From an uncultured Gammaproteobacteria bacterium (GTDB lineage Bacteria; Pseudomonadota; Gammaproteobacteria; Pseudomonadales; Litorivicinaceae), in contig CAJXXD010000080.1 in assembly GCA_913062835.1 (NCBI GenBank), forward strand, positions 1-5,311: a stretch of 5,311 bases of DNA. Direction: 5' to 3'. The notes beneath the pieces are model-generated. The model was not told where the DNA came from and did not search any database. It saw nothing but the letters and a program-made list of their open reading frames with translations. A program made the position numbers and the translations under genes. Each line of letters opens with the position of its first letter. Positions within the stretch are counted from its first letter, which is position 1. Below, piece by piece: positions 1 through 5,311 of this stretch.

Positions 1-344
1 TGTTACCGGAGGAAGACATCCGAGTGGGTCATCTCCACAAACAAACCCGTCTCGGCCGCCACACCACATCGACCGCGCGTCTGTATGCCTATGCAGGGGG
101 TGGCTCGATCATTGATTCACCAGGGATCCGTGACTTCGGACTCGAACAAATTTCTCGGACCGATGTGGAGCAGGGCTTTATCGATATCCGACGCTTCGCG
201 TCCGATTGCCGATTTAGAGACTGCCGCCATCGGCATGAGCCAGGATGTGCCGTTCGAGACGCCATTGAAAAAGGCAAACTCTCGATTCGACGGCTGCTGT
301 CGTTCCATCGCATCTTAGACACCTTAACCGGAGGCAACGCATGA
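1..344 (+). CDS. rsgA: RsgA, small-subunit ribosome biogenesis GTPase (3' end only; 5' part outside the window)
   Basis: This is the last 113 residues of the circularly permuted GTPase RsgA (YjeQ), which binds the 30S subunit late in its assembly and releases maturation factors on GTP hydrolysis. The frame is open from base 3 (base 1-2 end a preceding codon) and stops at 342-344. The fragment starts just after the G1 P-loop region with LPEE, then shows the switch segment GRHTT (fragment residues 18-22), which matches the GQHTT type, and the G3 motif DSPGIR (38-43). The C-terminal zinc-binding knuckle is intact: C69, C74, H76 and C82 in the CxxxxCxHxxxxxC pattern of the family. A GTG at 24 is internal, not a start, because homology extends upstream of it. 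The stop overlaps the psd start by four bases (ATGA), so the two are probably translated from one mRNA. Identification is firm; the OB fold and P-loop cannot be checked here. Confidence 0.96.
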   Translation, partial: LPEEDIRVGHLHKQTRLGRHTTSTARLYAYAGGGSIIDSPGIRDFGLEQISRTDVEQGFIDIRRFASDCRFRDCRHRHEPGCAVRDAIEKGKLSIRRLLSFHRILDTLTGGNA

Positions 345-1192
345 GCTTGTTGCAACAGATCAACACACTCGCCCAGCACGCCTTGCCAGGTCATCTGTTG
401 TCACGCGCCACAGGCGCACTGGCCACCTGCGAAATCCCAGCGGTAAAAAATGCGCTGATTCGTGCGTTTATCAAACAGTTTGAGATCAACATGGACGAGG
501 TCGCAGACCCCGATCTCGACAACTACCCGCACTTCAATGCGTTCTTCACGCGCGCACTGAAGCCAGGTATCCGACCAATGCCCGGCGAGGGACAGATTGC
601 CTGCCCGGCCGATGGCGCCGTCTTTGGTTTTGGCACGATCGATGCCGAGACTCGGCTAAACGCCAAGGGCCACGCGTTTCGGCTCGACGAGCTATTTGGC
701 TCGGATGAGTACAACCAAACCTACGAAGGCGGTCAATTCGTGACGGTGTATTTGTCACCGAGTGACTACCATCGCGTGCACTGCCCGATGGCAGGCGAAT
801 TCAAACAGATGACCTATGTGCCGGGTCGATTGTTTTCAGTGAACCGAGAGACCACGACCCGAATTCCTGCAGTATTCGCGCGCAATGAACGGGTCATTCT
901 TCACTTCAAAGGTGAGCACGGACCCTTTGCGCTGGTGCTGGTGGGTGCCATGCTTGTGGCTTCGATCGAAACGCCTTTTGCGGGCGTGATCACGCCACCG
1001 GGGCGAGATGTCCAACATTGGCACTATCACAAAGGCGGGCACTTGAAGTTTAGGCAGGGCGATGAAATCGGTCGGTTCCAATATGGGTCTACCGTGATTC
1101 TGGTGACGCCTAAATCGAGTTATCAGTTATCAGATGACTGGTCGGCCGACCAACCGGTGAAGTTAGGAGAGGTGCTGGGATCACAGACGTGA
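341..1192 (+). CDS. psd: phosphatidylserine decarboxylase proenzyme
   Basis: Psd converts phosphatidylserine to phosphatidylethanolamine at the inner membrane, the last step of the main route to the major zwitterionic phospholipid. The 283-residue protein is a complete proteobacterial Psd, somewhat shorter than the E. coli enzyme (322). Visible family marks are FNAFFTR (65-71), the ACPADG block with D91, the SDYHRVHCP block (141-149) with D142, H144 and H147, and the self-cleavage motif G249-S250-T251, encoded at 1085-1093. By family knowledge, cleavage between G249 and S250 gives a beta chain (1-249) and a short alpha chain whose N-terminal serine becomes the pyruvoyl cofactor. D91, H147 and S250 correspond to the Asp/His/Ser triad used for self-processing. 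The start is supported by GGAGG at 330-334, six bases upstream, and by the ATGA overlap with rsgA. The stop lies within a terminator hairpin. No internal damage is seen. Confidence 0.98.
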   Translation: MSLLQQINTLAQHALPGHLLSRATGALATCEIPAVKNALIRAFIKQFEINMDEVADPDLDNYPHFNAFFTRALKPGIRPMPGEGQIACPADGAVFGFGTIDAETRLNAKGHAFRLDELFGSDEYNQTYEGGQFVTVYLSPSDYHRVHCPMAGEFKQMTYVPGRLFSVNRETTTRIPAVFARNERVILHFKGEHGPFALVLVGAMLVASIETPFAGVITPPGRDVQHWHYHKGGHLKFRQGDEIGRFQYGSTVILVTPKSSYQLSDDWSADQPVKLGEVLGSQT

Positions 1193-1199
1193 TCCCAGC
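1174..1199. terminator. hairpin at the psd/hflC convergent junction, probable terminator
   Basis: A perfect 11-bp inverted repeat, GCTGGGATCAC (1174-1184) and GTGATCCCAGC (1189-1199), encloses a four-base loop AGAC. The left arm codes for the last residues of psd, and the psd stop (1190-1192) lies in the right arm. It sits exactly between convergent psd and hflC, whose stop codon is 12 bases further on. On the plus strand it is followed by a broken T-rich stretch (CTCAGTTTGTCTT), so it is a moderate intrinsic terminator; on the minus strand there is no T-run. Its likely role is to end rsgA-psd transcription, and possibly to stabilise the 3' end of the hflKC message. Confidence 0.65.
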
Positions 1200-1210
1200 C
1201 TCAGTTTGTC

Positions 1211-2086
1211 TTACCGACTGCCCATCGGGTCATTCAGGAATCGGAAGAAGTCTGACTCAGGGTCAATAACCAACAAGTCTTCCTTGCCTGAGAAGGCAGT
1301 GCGATAGGCTTGGATCGAACGGTAGAACGCATAGAACTCAGGGTCTTGATTGAACGCATTGGCATAAATTTCTGCCGCGATCGCATCCCCTTCACCGCGA
1401 ATCTGCTCGGCTTCACGATAGGCGTTGGCCTCGATCACCGTCTTTTGACGATCGGCATCGGCCTCAATCCCCTCAGCCAACTCACGGCCCCGTGCACGGT
1501 GGTCACGGGCTTCCCGCTCCCGCTCCGTACTCATCCGCGAGTACACGGCACTGGATACCTCAGGTGGCAGGTCAATCTTCTTCACCCGCACGTCAGTGAC
1601 ATGAATACCCAGCTCGCTCAGCGCGATCCGGTCAAGCTCTTCAGTGATTTCAGCCATCAGAGCATCCCGCTCACCAGAAACCACCTCGAACACCGTCCGC
1701 TCACCGAACTTGTTACGCAGTCCGTTATCCACCCGAGAGGCTAGGAGGCTGTTCGCTGTGAACTCATCACCACCCGTCGCCTTATAAAAAGCACCTGCGT
1801 CCTGTACTCGCCACTTCACAAAGGAGTCGACGATCAACGCTTTCTTCTCGGAGGTCAGGTAGCGCTGAGGGGCCGCATCCAAGGTCACCAAGCGCGATTC
1901 AAATCGACGTACGTCGTTGACCACGGGGATCTTAAAATGAAGCCCGGGCTTGATGTCGGTATCGACCACCTCACCAAACTTAAGCAATACCGCCTTTTCA
2001 CGTTCGTTAACGACATACAACGAGTTACTGATTAGACCGATGGCGACCACCAGCCCGATTAAAATGGCCATTTGACGTCCTGACAT
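1211..2086 (-). CDS. hflC: HflC, SPFH/prohibitin-family partner of the FtsH protease
   Basis: HflC pairs with HflK in an inner-membrane complex that surrounds FtsH and modulates its degradation of membrane proteins. The 291-residue protein has a single N-terminal membrane segment (about residues 6-25, AILIGLVVAIGLISNSLYVV), then the SPFH/band-7 domain starting at NEREKAVLLKFGEV (27-40) and running to about 185. A charged helical stretch rich in E, R and A follows (about 185-245), with GEGDA at 231-235 as in other HflC proteins. The C-terminal part has DPEFYAFYRS (248-257) and DPESDFFRFL (275-284), both typical of HflC. It lacks the roughly 40-residue insertion in the SPFH domain that makes E. 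coli HflC longer (334), so it is of the compact form. The start is fixed by a perfect AGGAGG on the minus strand (2096-2101), nine bases upstream. The ATG overlaps the hflK stop by one base (TAATG), implying translational coupling. Confidence 0.97.
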   Translation of the reverse strand: MSGRQMAILIGLVVAIGLISNSLYVVNEREKAVLLKFGEVVDTDIKPGLHFKIPVVNDVRRFESRLVTLDAAPQRYLTSEKKALIVDSFVKWRVQDAGAFYKATGGDEFTANSLLASRVDNGLRNKFGERTVFEVVSGERDALMAEITEELDRIALSELGIHVTDVRVKKIDLPPEVSSAVYSRMSTEREREARDHRARGRELAEGIEADADRQKTVIEANAYREAEQIRGEGDAIAAEIYANAFNQDPEFYAFYRSIQAYRTAFSGKEDLLVIDPESDFFRFLNDPMGSR

Positions 2087-3306
2087 TAGCGGATACCTCC
2101 TCTGGCTGAATCAGTGCCCTGACGAGCGCGCAATTCTTCAAGCACCTGGTCAGTCAAAGACCGCAAGTCGCCCGGCGTCATTGCACCCCCCGCCGTACTA
2201 CCCACCGATGGCTGTGTGAGCACGCCTCGGTTTTGGCTGGAAATCGCTGGCGCCGCTTGGCTCGCAATCCGATCCAAAGGCAGATACATGATGTTTGAAC
2301 CAGAATCGACATCCACCATCACTTTAGATGAACGCTGCATCACCTCTTGAACCGAGTCGATATACAAGCGCTGACGAGTCACTTCCGGTGCCTTCCGGTA
2401 CTCGGCCAACAGCTTCAAGAAACGATCGGCTTCACCCTGGGCTTGTGCCACCACCTGCTCACGATACGCATTGGCTTCTTCAAGCACTCGCTGCGCGCGG
2501 CCTCGAGCCTCTGGAATCACGCCATTGGCATACGCCTCTGCTTGGTTTTTCAGACGCTGCTCGTCCTCTCGGGCCTTGATCACGTCATCGAAAGCCGCCT
2601 GAACCTGACTGGGTGGCTGGCTGTTTTCCAGGTTGACCTTAACCACTCGAAGACCGGCCACATAGCCGTCCAAGTAACTCTGCAAGCGTGTTTGCACGTC
2701 GGCACCCAAGGCCTCACGACCCTCAGAGATGACCGCAGTCATTTCCGCCGAACCGACCACATGACGAAGCGCTGAATCCGTCGCATGGGCCAAGGTGACC
2801 TCTGCTTGGCGCACATTCAACAAGAACGCGCGCGGGTCTGAAATCACATATTGAACAGCGAGGGTGACATCGACGATGTTTTCGTCTTCAGTGAGCATCA
2901 CACCTTGTGAGGTATGGGTCCGAACGCGCGTGACGTTGACCTTGTTCACTTCATCAATAATGGGTGCGTTCCAGCGAAGGCCTGGAGTCTTGGTTTCCAA
3001 GAACTGACCGAAGCGAAGCACGACCGCACGCTCCTGTTCGTCCACCTTGTAAAAACCAAAAGCGCCGTAAATGACCAACAAAGCTGCCACAGCCACGCCG
3101 AACAACTTACCAGAAAACTCAAACCCTGGACCGCTCCCGCCTTCGCCAGAGCCGCCTGATTTGGCTTTGCCAAACAATCCATTCAGTCCGTCCTGGAGTT
3201 TCTTTACCACCTCGTCGAGATCGGGTGGGCCTTGATCGTTCCGGTTACCGCCACCGCCGCCACCCCAGGGGTCGCGACCGTTGTTTCCGGGCTCATTCCA
3301 AGCCAT
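2086..3306 (-). CDS. hflK: HflK, SPFH/prohibitin-family partner of the FtsH protease
   Basis: HflK is the larger partner of HflC; together they form a membrane assembly around FtsH. The product from the chosen start is 406 residues. It opens with MAWNEPGNNGRDPWG followed by six glycines in total (15-20), the characteristic cytoplasmic N-terminus of HflK. A second Gly/Ser-rich linker spans about 50-62. One membrane helix follows (about 67-86, LFGVAVAALLVIYGAFGFY), then the SPFH domain from VDEQERAVVLRFG (88-100). A long alanine- and glutamate-rich helical region contains EANAYREQVV, and YRKAPEVTRQRLY precedes the C-terminal region, again standard for HflK. The reading frame extends six codons further to an ATG at 3324, but the Shine-Dalgarno sequence lies inside those codons and family N-termini begin at MAWN, so 3306 is preferred. 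A candidate promoter and the upstream operon's terminator lie just ahead. The protein is intact. Confidence 0.97.
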   Translation of the reverse strand: MAWNEPGNNGRDPWGGGGGGNRNDQGPPDLDEVVKKLQDGLNGLFGKAKSGGSGEGGSGPGFEFSGKLFGVAVAALLVIYGAFGFYKVDEQERAVVLRFGQFLETKTPGLRWNAPIIDEVNKVNVTRVRTHTSQGVMLTEDENIVDVTLAVQYVISDPRAFLLNVRQAEVTLAHATDSALRHVVGSAEMTAVISEGREALGADVQTRLQSYLDGYVAGLRVVKVNLENSQPPSQVQAAFDDVIKAREDEQRLKNQAEAYANGVIPEARGRAQRVLEEANAYREQVVAQAQGEADRFLKLLAEYRKAPEVTRQRLYIDSVQEVMQRSSKVMVDVDSGSNIMYLPLDRIASQAAPAISSQNRGVLTQPSVGSTAGGAMTPGDLRSLTDQVLEELRARQGTDSARGGIR

Positions 3307-3311
3307 GTGGA

Positions 3312-3318
3312 CTCCTTT
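3312..3318 (-). promoter_or_regulatory. ribosome binding site of hflK, decides the start
   Basis: On the minus strand AAAGGAG lies five bases before the ATG at 3304-3306. It falls inside the six-codon in-frame extension that begins at 3324, so translation from 3324 would read through the ribosome binding site. The bases before 3324 (CAGTTTTTGGC) offer no comparable site. This supports MAWN as the true N-terminus. Confidence 0.85.
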
Positions 3319-3327
3319 AAACATGCC

Positions 3328-3360
3328 AAAAACTGTATGCCCCTATCATAGGGGCACACA
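3328..3360 (-). terminator. intrinsic terminator of the amino-acid transporter operon
   Basis: Read on the minus strand, the arm TGTGTGCCCCTA, a three-base loop TGA and the arm TAGGGGCATACA form a stem of 12 positions with one mismatch (plus-strand 3334-3345 and 3349-3360). One G follows, and then five T (plus-strand A-run 3328-3332). This is a textbook Rho-independent terminator, 24 bases downstream of the aapP stop. It should end the aapQMP transcript before hflK. The T-run lies only about 20 bases ahead of the hflK start codon, so hflKC needs its own promoter or relies on readthrough. Confidence 0.85.
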
Positions 3361-3372
3361 CCGGCATTTCCA
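3345..3372 (-). promoter_or_regulatory. candidate sigma-70-type promoter for hflKC, overlapping the terminator
   Basis: On the minus strand TGGAAA (plus 3367-3372; four of six matches to TTGACA) is followed after 16 bases by TATGAT (plus 3345-3350; five of six matches to TATAAT). Transcription would start near 3338, giving a leader of roughly 30 bases that contains the hflK ribosome binding site but not an intact terminator hairpin. The -10 box is formed by the terminator loop and the bases next to it. This is a by-eye match with a weak -35 box and no extended -10, so it is tentative; promoters inside aapP are not excluded. Confidence 0.35.
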
Positions 3373-3384
3373 CTCAAAAATTAA

Positions 3385-4158
3385 TCAGTGTTGGAGGATT
3401 TGCGACAAGAACAGCTGGGTTCGGTCGTTTTGTGGGTTGTTGAAGAAGGTCTCAGGATCGTTTTGTTCGACAATCTGACCGGCATCCATAAAGATCACCC
3501 GGTTGGCTACTTTGCGCGCGAATCCCATTTCATGAGTCACACACAACATGGTCATGCCGTCTTCCGCCAACCCGACCATCACATCCAGTACCTCAGCGAT
3601 CATTTCAGGGTCGAGGGCCGAGGTAGGCTCATCAAACAACATCACCCGCGGATTCATGCAAAGCGATCGTGCAATCGCCACCCGCTGCTGCTGACCGCCT
3701 GACAGTTGCCCTGGATACTTATTCGCTTGCTCAGGGATTTTCACGCGCTCTAAATACCGCATGGCAATTTCTTCCGCTTCTTTTTTGGGCGTTTTCCGAA
3801 CCCAAATAGGCGCCAGCGTGCAGTTCTCCAACACCGTCAAGTGAGGGAATAGATTAAAGTGCTGGAACACCATCCCAACTTCCCGACGAACGTCGTTGAT
3901 GTGTTTGGTGTCTTCTGTCAGCTCGATCCCATCGACCACAATCGAGCCTTCTTGATGGGTTTCCAAGCGGTTGATGCACCGAATCAAAGTCGACTTCCCT
4001 GACCCAGACGGACCACAAATTACAATCCGTTCCCCACGCTTCACATCGAGCTCGATGTCTTTCAGCACATGGAACTGACCGTACCACTTGTTCAGTCGAT
4101 CGATCTTGATGATGGTGTCACCAAGCTCAGCCTGGCTGATTGGGTTTTCAGTGCTCAT
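3385..4158 (-). CDS. aapP: polar amino-acid ABC transporter ATP-binding protein, AapP/GlnQ family
   Basis: This is the cytoplasmic ATPase that powers an importer of polar L-amino acids. The 257-residue protein carries every nucleotide-binding motif: A-loop aromatic in the [10 protein letters not shown] segment (23-32), Walker [10 protein letters not shown] (49-57), Q-loop Q99 in [13 protein letters not shown], signature LSGGQ (152-156), Walker B VMLFDEP (172-178) with catalytic E177, D-loop SALD (180-183) and switch H209 in THEMGFA. The sequence [11 protein letters not shown] and the [15 protein letters not shown] segment are typical of the polar amino-acid uptake (PAAT) subgroup. Its start overlaps the stop of the permease gene by four bases (ATGA), and GGAG on the minus strand lies nine bases upstream (4168-4171). 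The AapP name rests on the neighbouring AapM-type permease; close relatives are called BztD, YhdZ or GlnQ, and the exact substrates cannot be read from sequence. It is the last gene of the operon, followed by a strong terminator. Confidence 0.93.
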   Translation of the reverse strand: MSTENPISQAELGDTIIKIDRLNKWYGQFHVLKDIELDVKRGERIVICGPSGSGKSTLIRCINRLETHQEGSIVVDGIELTEDTKHINDVRREVGMVFQHFNLFPHLTVLENCTLAPIWVRKTPKKEAEEIAMRYLERVKIPEQANKYPGQLSGGQQQRVAIARSLCMNPRVMLFDEPTSALDPEMIAEVLDVMVGLAEDGMTMLCVTHEMGFARKVANRVIFMDAGQIVEQNDPETFFNNPQNDRTQLFLSQILQH

Positions 4159-5285
4159 GCGTCGTTTCTCCGCGAAGTGTCCAGTTTCCGTTCCAAGTTT
4201 TGGCTGTATCGCGACATGCCATAACAGAACATCCAGAATATAAAGCCAGCAAACAAGTAACCCTCAATGTCATAGCCGTTCCATTCGAGCGAACGGGCAG
4301 CGGTCTGGGCCATGTTCAACAAATCCAACAAACCGATGATCGACACCAGCGAGGTGTCTTTGAACAGGGCAATGAAGGTGTTCACGATCGATGGGATCGA
4401 AATTTTCAAAGCCTGAGGCAAAATAATGAAAATGGTGCGCTTCCAGTACCCGAGGCCCAGGGCCATTGCAGCTTCGTATTGGCCCTTCGGGATGGCTGCT
4501 AAGCCACCGCGCACCGCCTCTGCCGTATATGCGGACTGGAACAGCGTGATGCCGATCATGGCGCGAACTACCTTGTCGAACTCGACACCCGCCGGGAAGA
4601 ACAGGGGCAGCATCACAGACGCCATAAATAGAATCGTGATCAGCGGCGTGCCTCGCCAAAACTCGATGTAAGTGACACACAATGCGCGAATGACCGGCAG
4701 CTCTGAGCGACGACCCAAGGCCAACAAAATACCAATCGGCAATGCCAGCAAAATACCGACAAAAGCCAGCGCGAAGGTGAGCAAGAAACCACCCCACTGC
4801 GTGGTATCCGCCACCGGAATCCCGAAGGATCCACCGTAAACCACGAAATAGAACAAAATGGGGAAGGGCACCAGCAACAGCCCACCCAAAATATCTTTAC
4901 GCGGCGTCTTATCCATCATCAGAGGAATTAATAGCGCAAAGAACACCACGAACATGGTGATCGGACGCCATACCTGATCTGGATTGGAACCAAAATAAAG
5001 TCCGAACAAGATTTGTTCCAAGCGGACATTGATGAAGGTCCAACAGGCACCGGCCTTATTGGCGTCACACACAGACCGGTCCGTACCGGTCCAGTTCGCA
5101 TTGATGATCGCCCATTCGATAAAGGGCGGCACATACATCACGATCAGATACAGGAAAATCAGCGTCGTGATTGAACTCGAAACCGAATTAAATAGATTCT
5201 GACGAATCCACGCCAAAGGCCCTACGGCACTCGAAGGTGGCGCCCGATCGGGCATGGGGACGAACGTTTTCAATTCATTAGCCAT
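4155..5285 (-). CDS. aapM: general L-amino-acid ABC transporter permease, AapM-like (BztC/YhdY group)
   Basis: This is an inner-membrane permease subunit of a polar amino-acid importer. At 376 residues it is far longer than a GlnP- or HisM-type permease (about 220-240) and fits the AapM/BztC class, which has an N-terminal extension. Hydrophobic segments appear near residues 38-58, 88-98 (weak), 109-124, 131-150, 164-190, 212-230, 242-252, 284-304 (interrupted), 311-325 and 342-358. The C-terminal core has the family block EFWRGTPLI (208-216) and the EAA loop that docks onto the ATPase: E271-A-A, G277, and I288-L-P290. The loop after the first helix, probably periplasmic, holds two cysteines (C73, C81) that could form a disulfide. 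The start has GGAG (minus strand, 5294-5297) eight bases upstream and lies two bases after a probable upstream gene. Its stop overlaps aapP by four bases. Class identification is firm; substrate range is inferred from the family. Confidence 0.92.
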   Translation of the reverse strand: MANELKTFVPMPDRAPPSSAVGPLAWIRQNLFNSVSSSITTLIFLYLIVMYVPPFIEWAIINANWTGTDRSVCDANKAGACWTFINVRLEQILFGLYFGSNPDQVWRPITMFVVFFALLIPLMMDKTPRKDILGGLLLVPFPILFYFVVYGGSFGIPVADTTQWGGFLLTFALAFVGILLALPIGILLALGRRSELPVIRALCVTYIEFWRGTPLITILFMASVMLPLFFPAGVEFDKVVRAMIGITLFQSAYTAEAVRGGLAAIPKGQYEAAMALGLGYWKRTIFIILPQALKISIPSIVNTFIALFKDTSLVSIIGLLDLLNMAQTAARSLEWNGYDIEGYLFAGFIFWMFCYGMSRYSQNLERKLDTSRRNDA

Positions 5286-5287
5286 GA

Positions 5288-5311
5288 TTATCGCTCCGCC
5301 AACTGCACACG
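5288..5311 (-). CDS. probable 3' end of the partner permease gene (AapQ-like), last seven codons
   Basis: On the minus strand the window opens with codons for RVQLAER and then TAA (5288-5290), two bases before the aapM start. The known order of this transporter class is aapJ-aapQ-aapM-aapP, so a permease gene ending here is expected. A basic C-terminus ending in ER is, from memory, usual for AapQ/BztB proteins. The other two minus-strand frames stay open and run past the aapM start, so this frame is chosen from context and from the tight stop-to-start spacing. The piece is too short to identify on its own. Confidence 0.5.
   Translation of the reverse strand, partial: RVQLAER

Noticed and set aside
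24..344. A separate small gene starting at the GTG at 24
   Set aside because: The frame is open to the window edge and the residues before 24 continue RsgA homology, so this is the 3' end of rsgA and not an independent gene.
1310..1744. 144-codon open frame on the plus strand inside hflC
   Set aside because: It is antisense to hflC in a region encoding a charged helix, has no ribosome binding site that stands out, and resembles no family I know.
2347..2775. 142-codon open frame on the plus strand inside hflK
   Set aside because: It is fully antisense to a well-conserved gene, has no recognisable domain, and is explained by the codon bias of hflK.
3307..3324. Longer hflK beginning at the ATG at 3322-3324 (adds MFKGVH)
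   Set aside because: The extra codons contain the AAAGGAG ribosome binding site of the ATG at 3304-3306, and HflK proteins begin with MAWN; no ribosome binding site precedes 3324.
3351..3377. Possible sigma-32 heat-shock promoter before hflK (TTGAGT, 17 bp, CCCCTATG on the minus strand)
   Set aside because: The spacer is longer than usual, the -10 part differs from CCCCATNT after the four C, and those C are already explained by the terminator stem.
5071..5092. Short repeat ACCGGTCC occurring twice, 10 bases apart
   Set aside because: It lies within the aapM coding region, encodes the loop residues around WTGTDR, and has only two copies; chance is enough to explain it.
1..5311. Hidden novel system, mobile element, CRISPR array or RNA gene
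   Set aside because: Known housekeeping and transport genes fill nearly all of the window, with gaps of at most about 80 bases; no tandem repeats, transposase, attachment site or tRNA-like fold was seen.

Overview
This window reads as an ordinary chromosomal segment of a proteobacterium, most likely a gammaproteobacterium. The evidence is the rsgA-psd gene pair (the same order and orientation as in Escherichia coli), an hflK-hflC pair of gammaproteobacterial type, and an AapJQMP-type polar amino-acid ABC transporter. By eye the G+C content is in the mid-50s percent, and composition looks uniform across the window. Genus cannot be assigned from the sequence alone; a free-living marine or environmental lineage is plausible but is inference.

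Layout. Positions 1-1192 on the plus strand hold the 3' end of rsgA (ribosome-assembly GTPase) and a complete psd (phosphatidylserine decarboxylase), joined by an ATGA overlap. A perfect 11-bp hairpin at the psd stop codon separates this unit from everything to its right, which lies on the minus strand. Positions 1211-3306 (minus) are hflC and hflK, joined by a TAATG overlap; they encode the membrane SPFH proteins that form a complex with the FtsH protease. Positions 3385-5285 (minus) are an ABC-transporter ATPase (AapP-like) and an inner-membrane permease (AapM-like), joined by an ATGA overlap. The last 24 bases carry what looks like the final seven codons of the preceding permease gene (AapQ-like). 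Transcription of the minus-strand genes runs from right to left: aapQ, aapM, aapP, terminator, hflK, hflC.

How the parts work together. The genes form three functional units: ribosome maturation plus phosphatidylethanolamine synthesis, membrane protein quality control, and amino-acid import. All except RsgA are membrane-associated, but nothing suggests one joint pathway. The most interesting spot is the 78-base gap between aapP and hflK. There, a strong minus-strand intrinsic terminator for the transporter operon overlaps a candidate hflK promoter, whose possible -10 box lies in the terminator loop. I see no mobile element, CRISPR array, RNA gene, or previously undescribed system. There is no gene-free stretch longer than about 80 bases.
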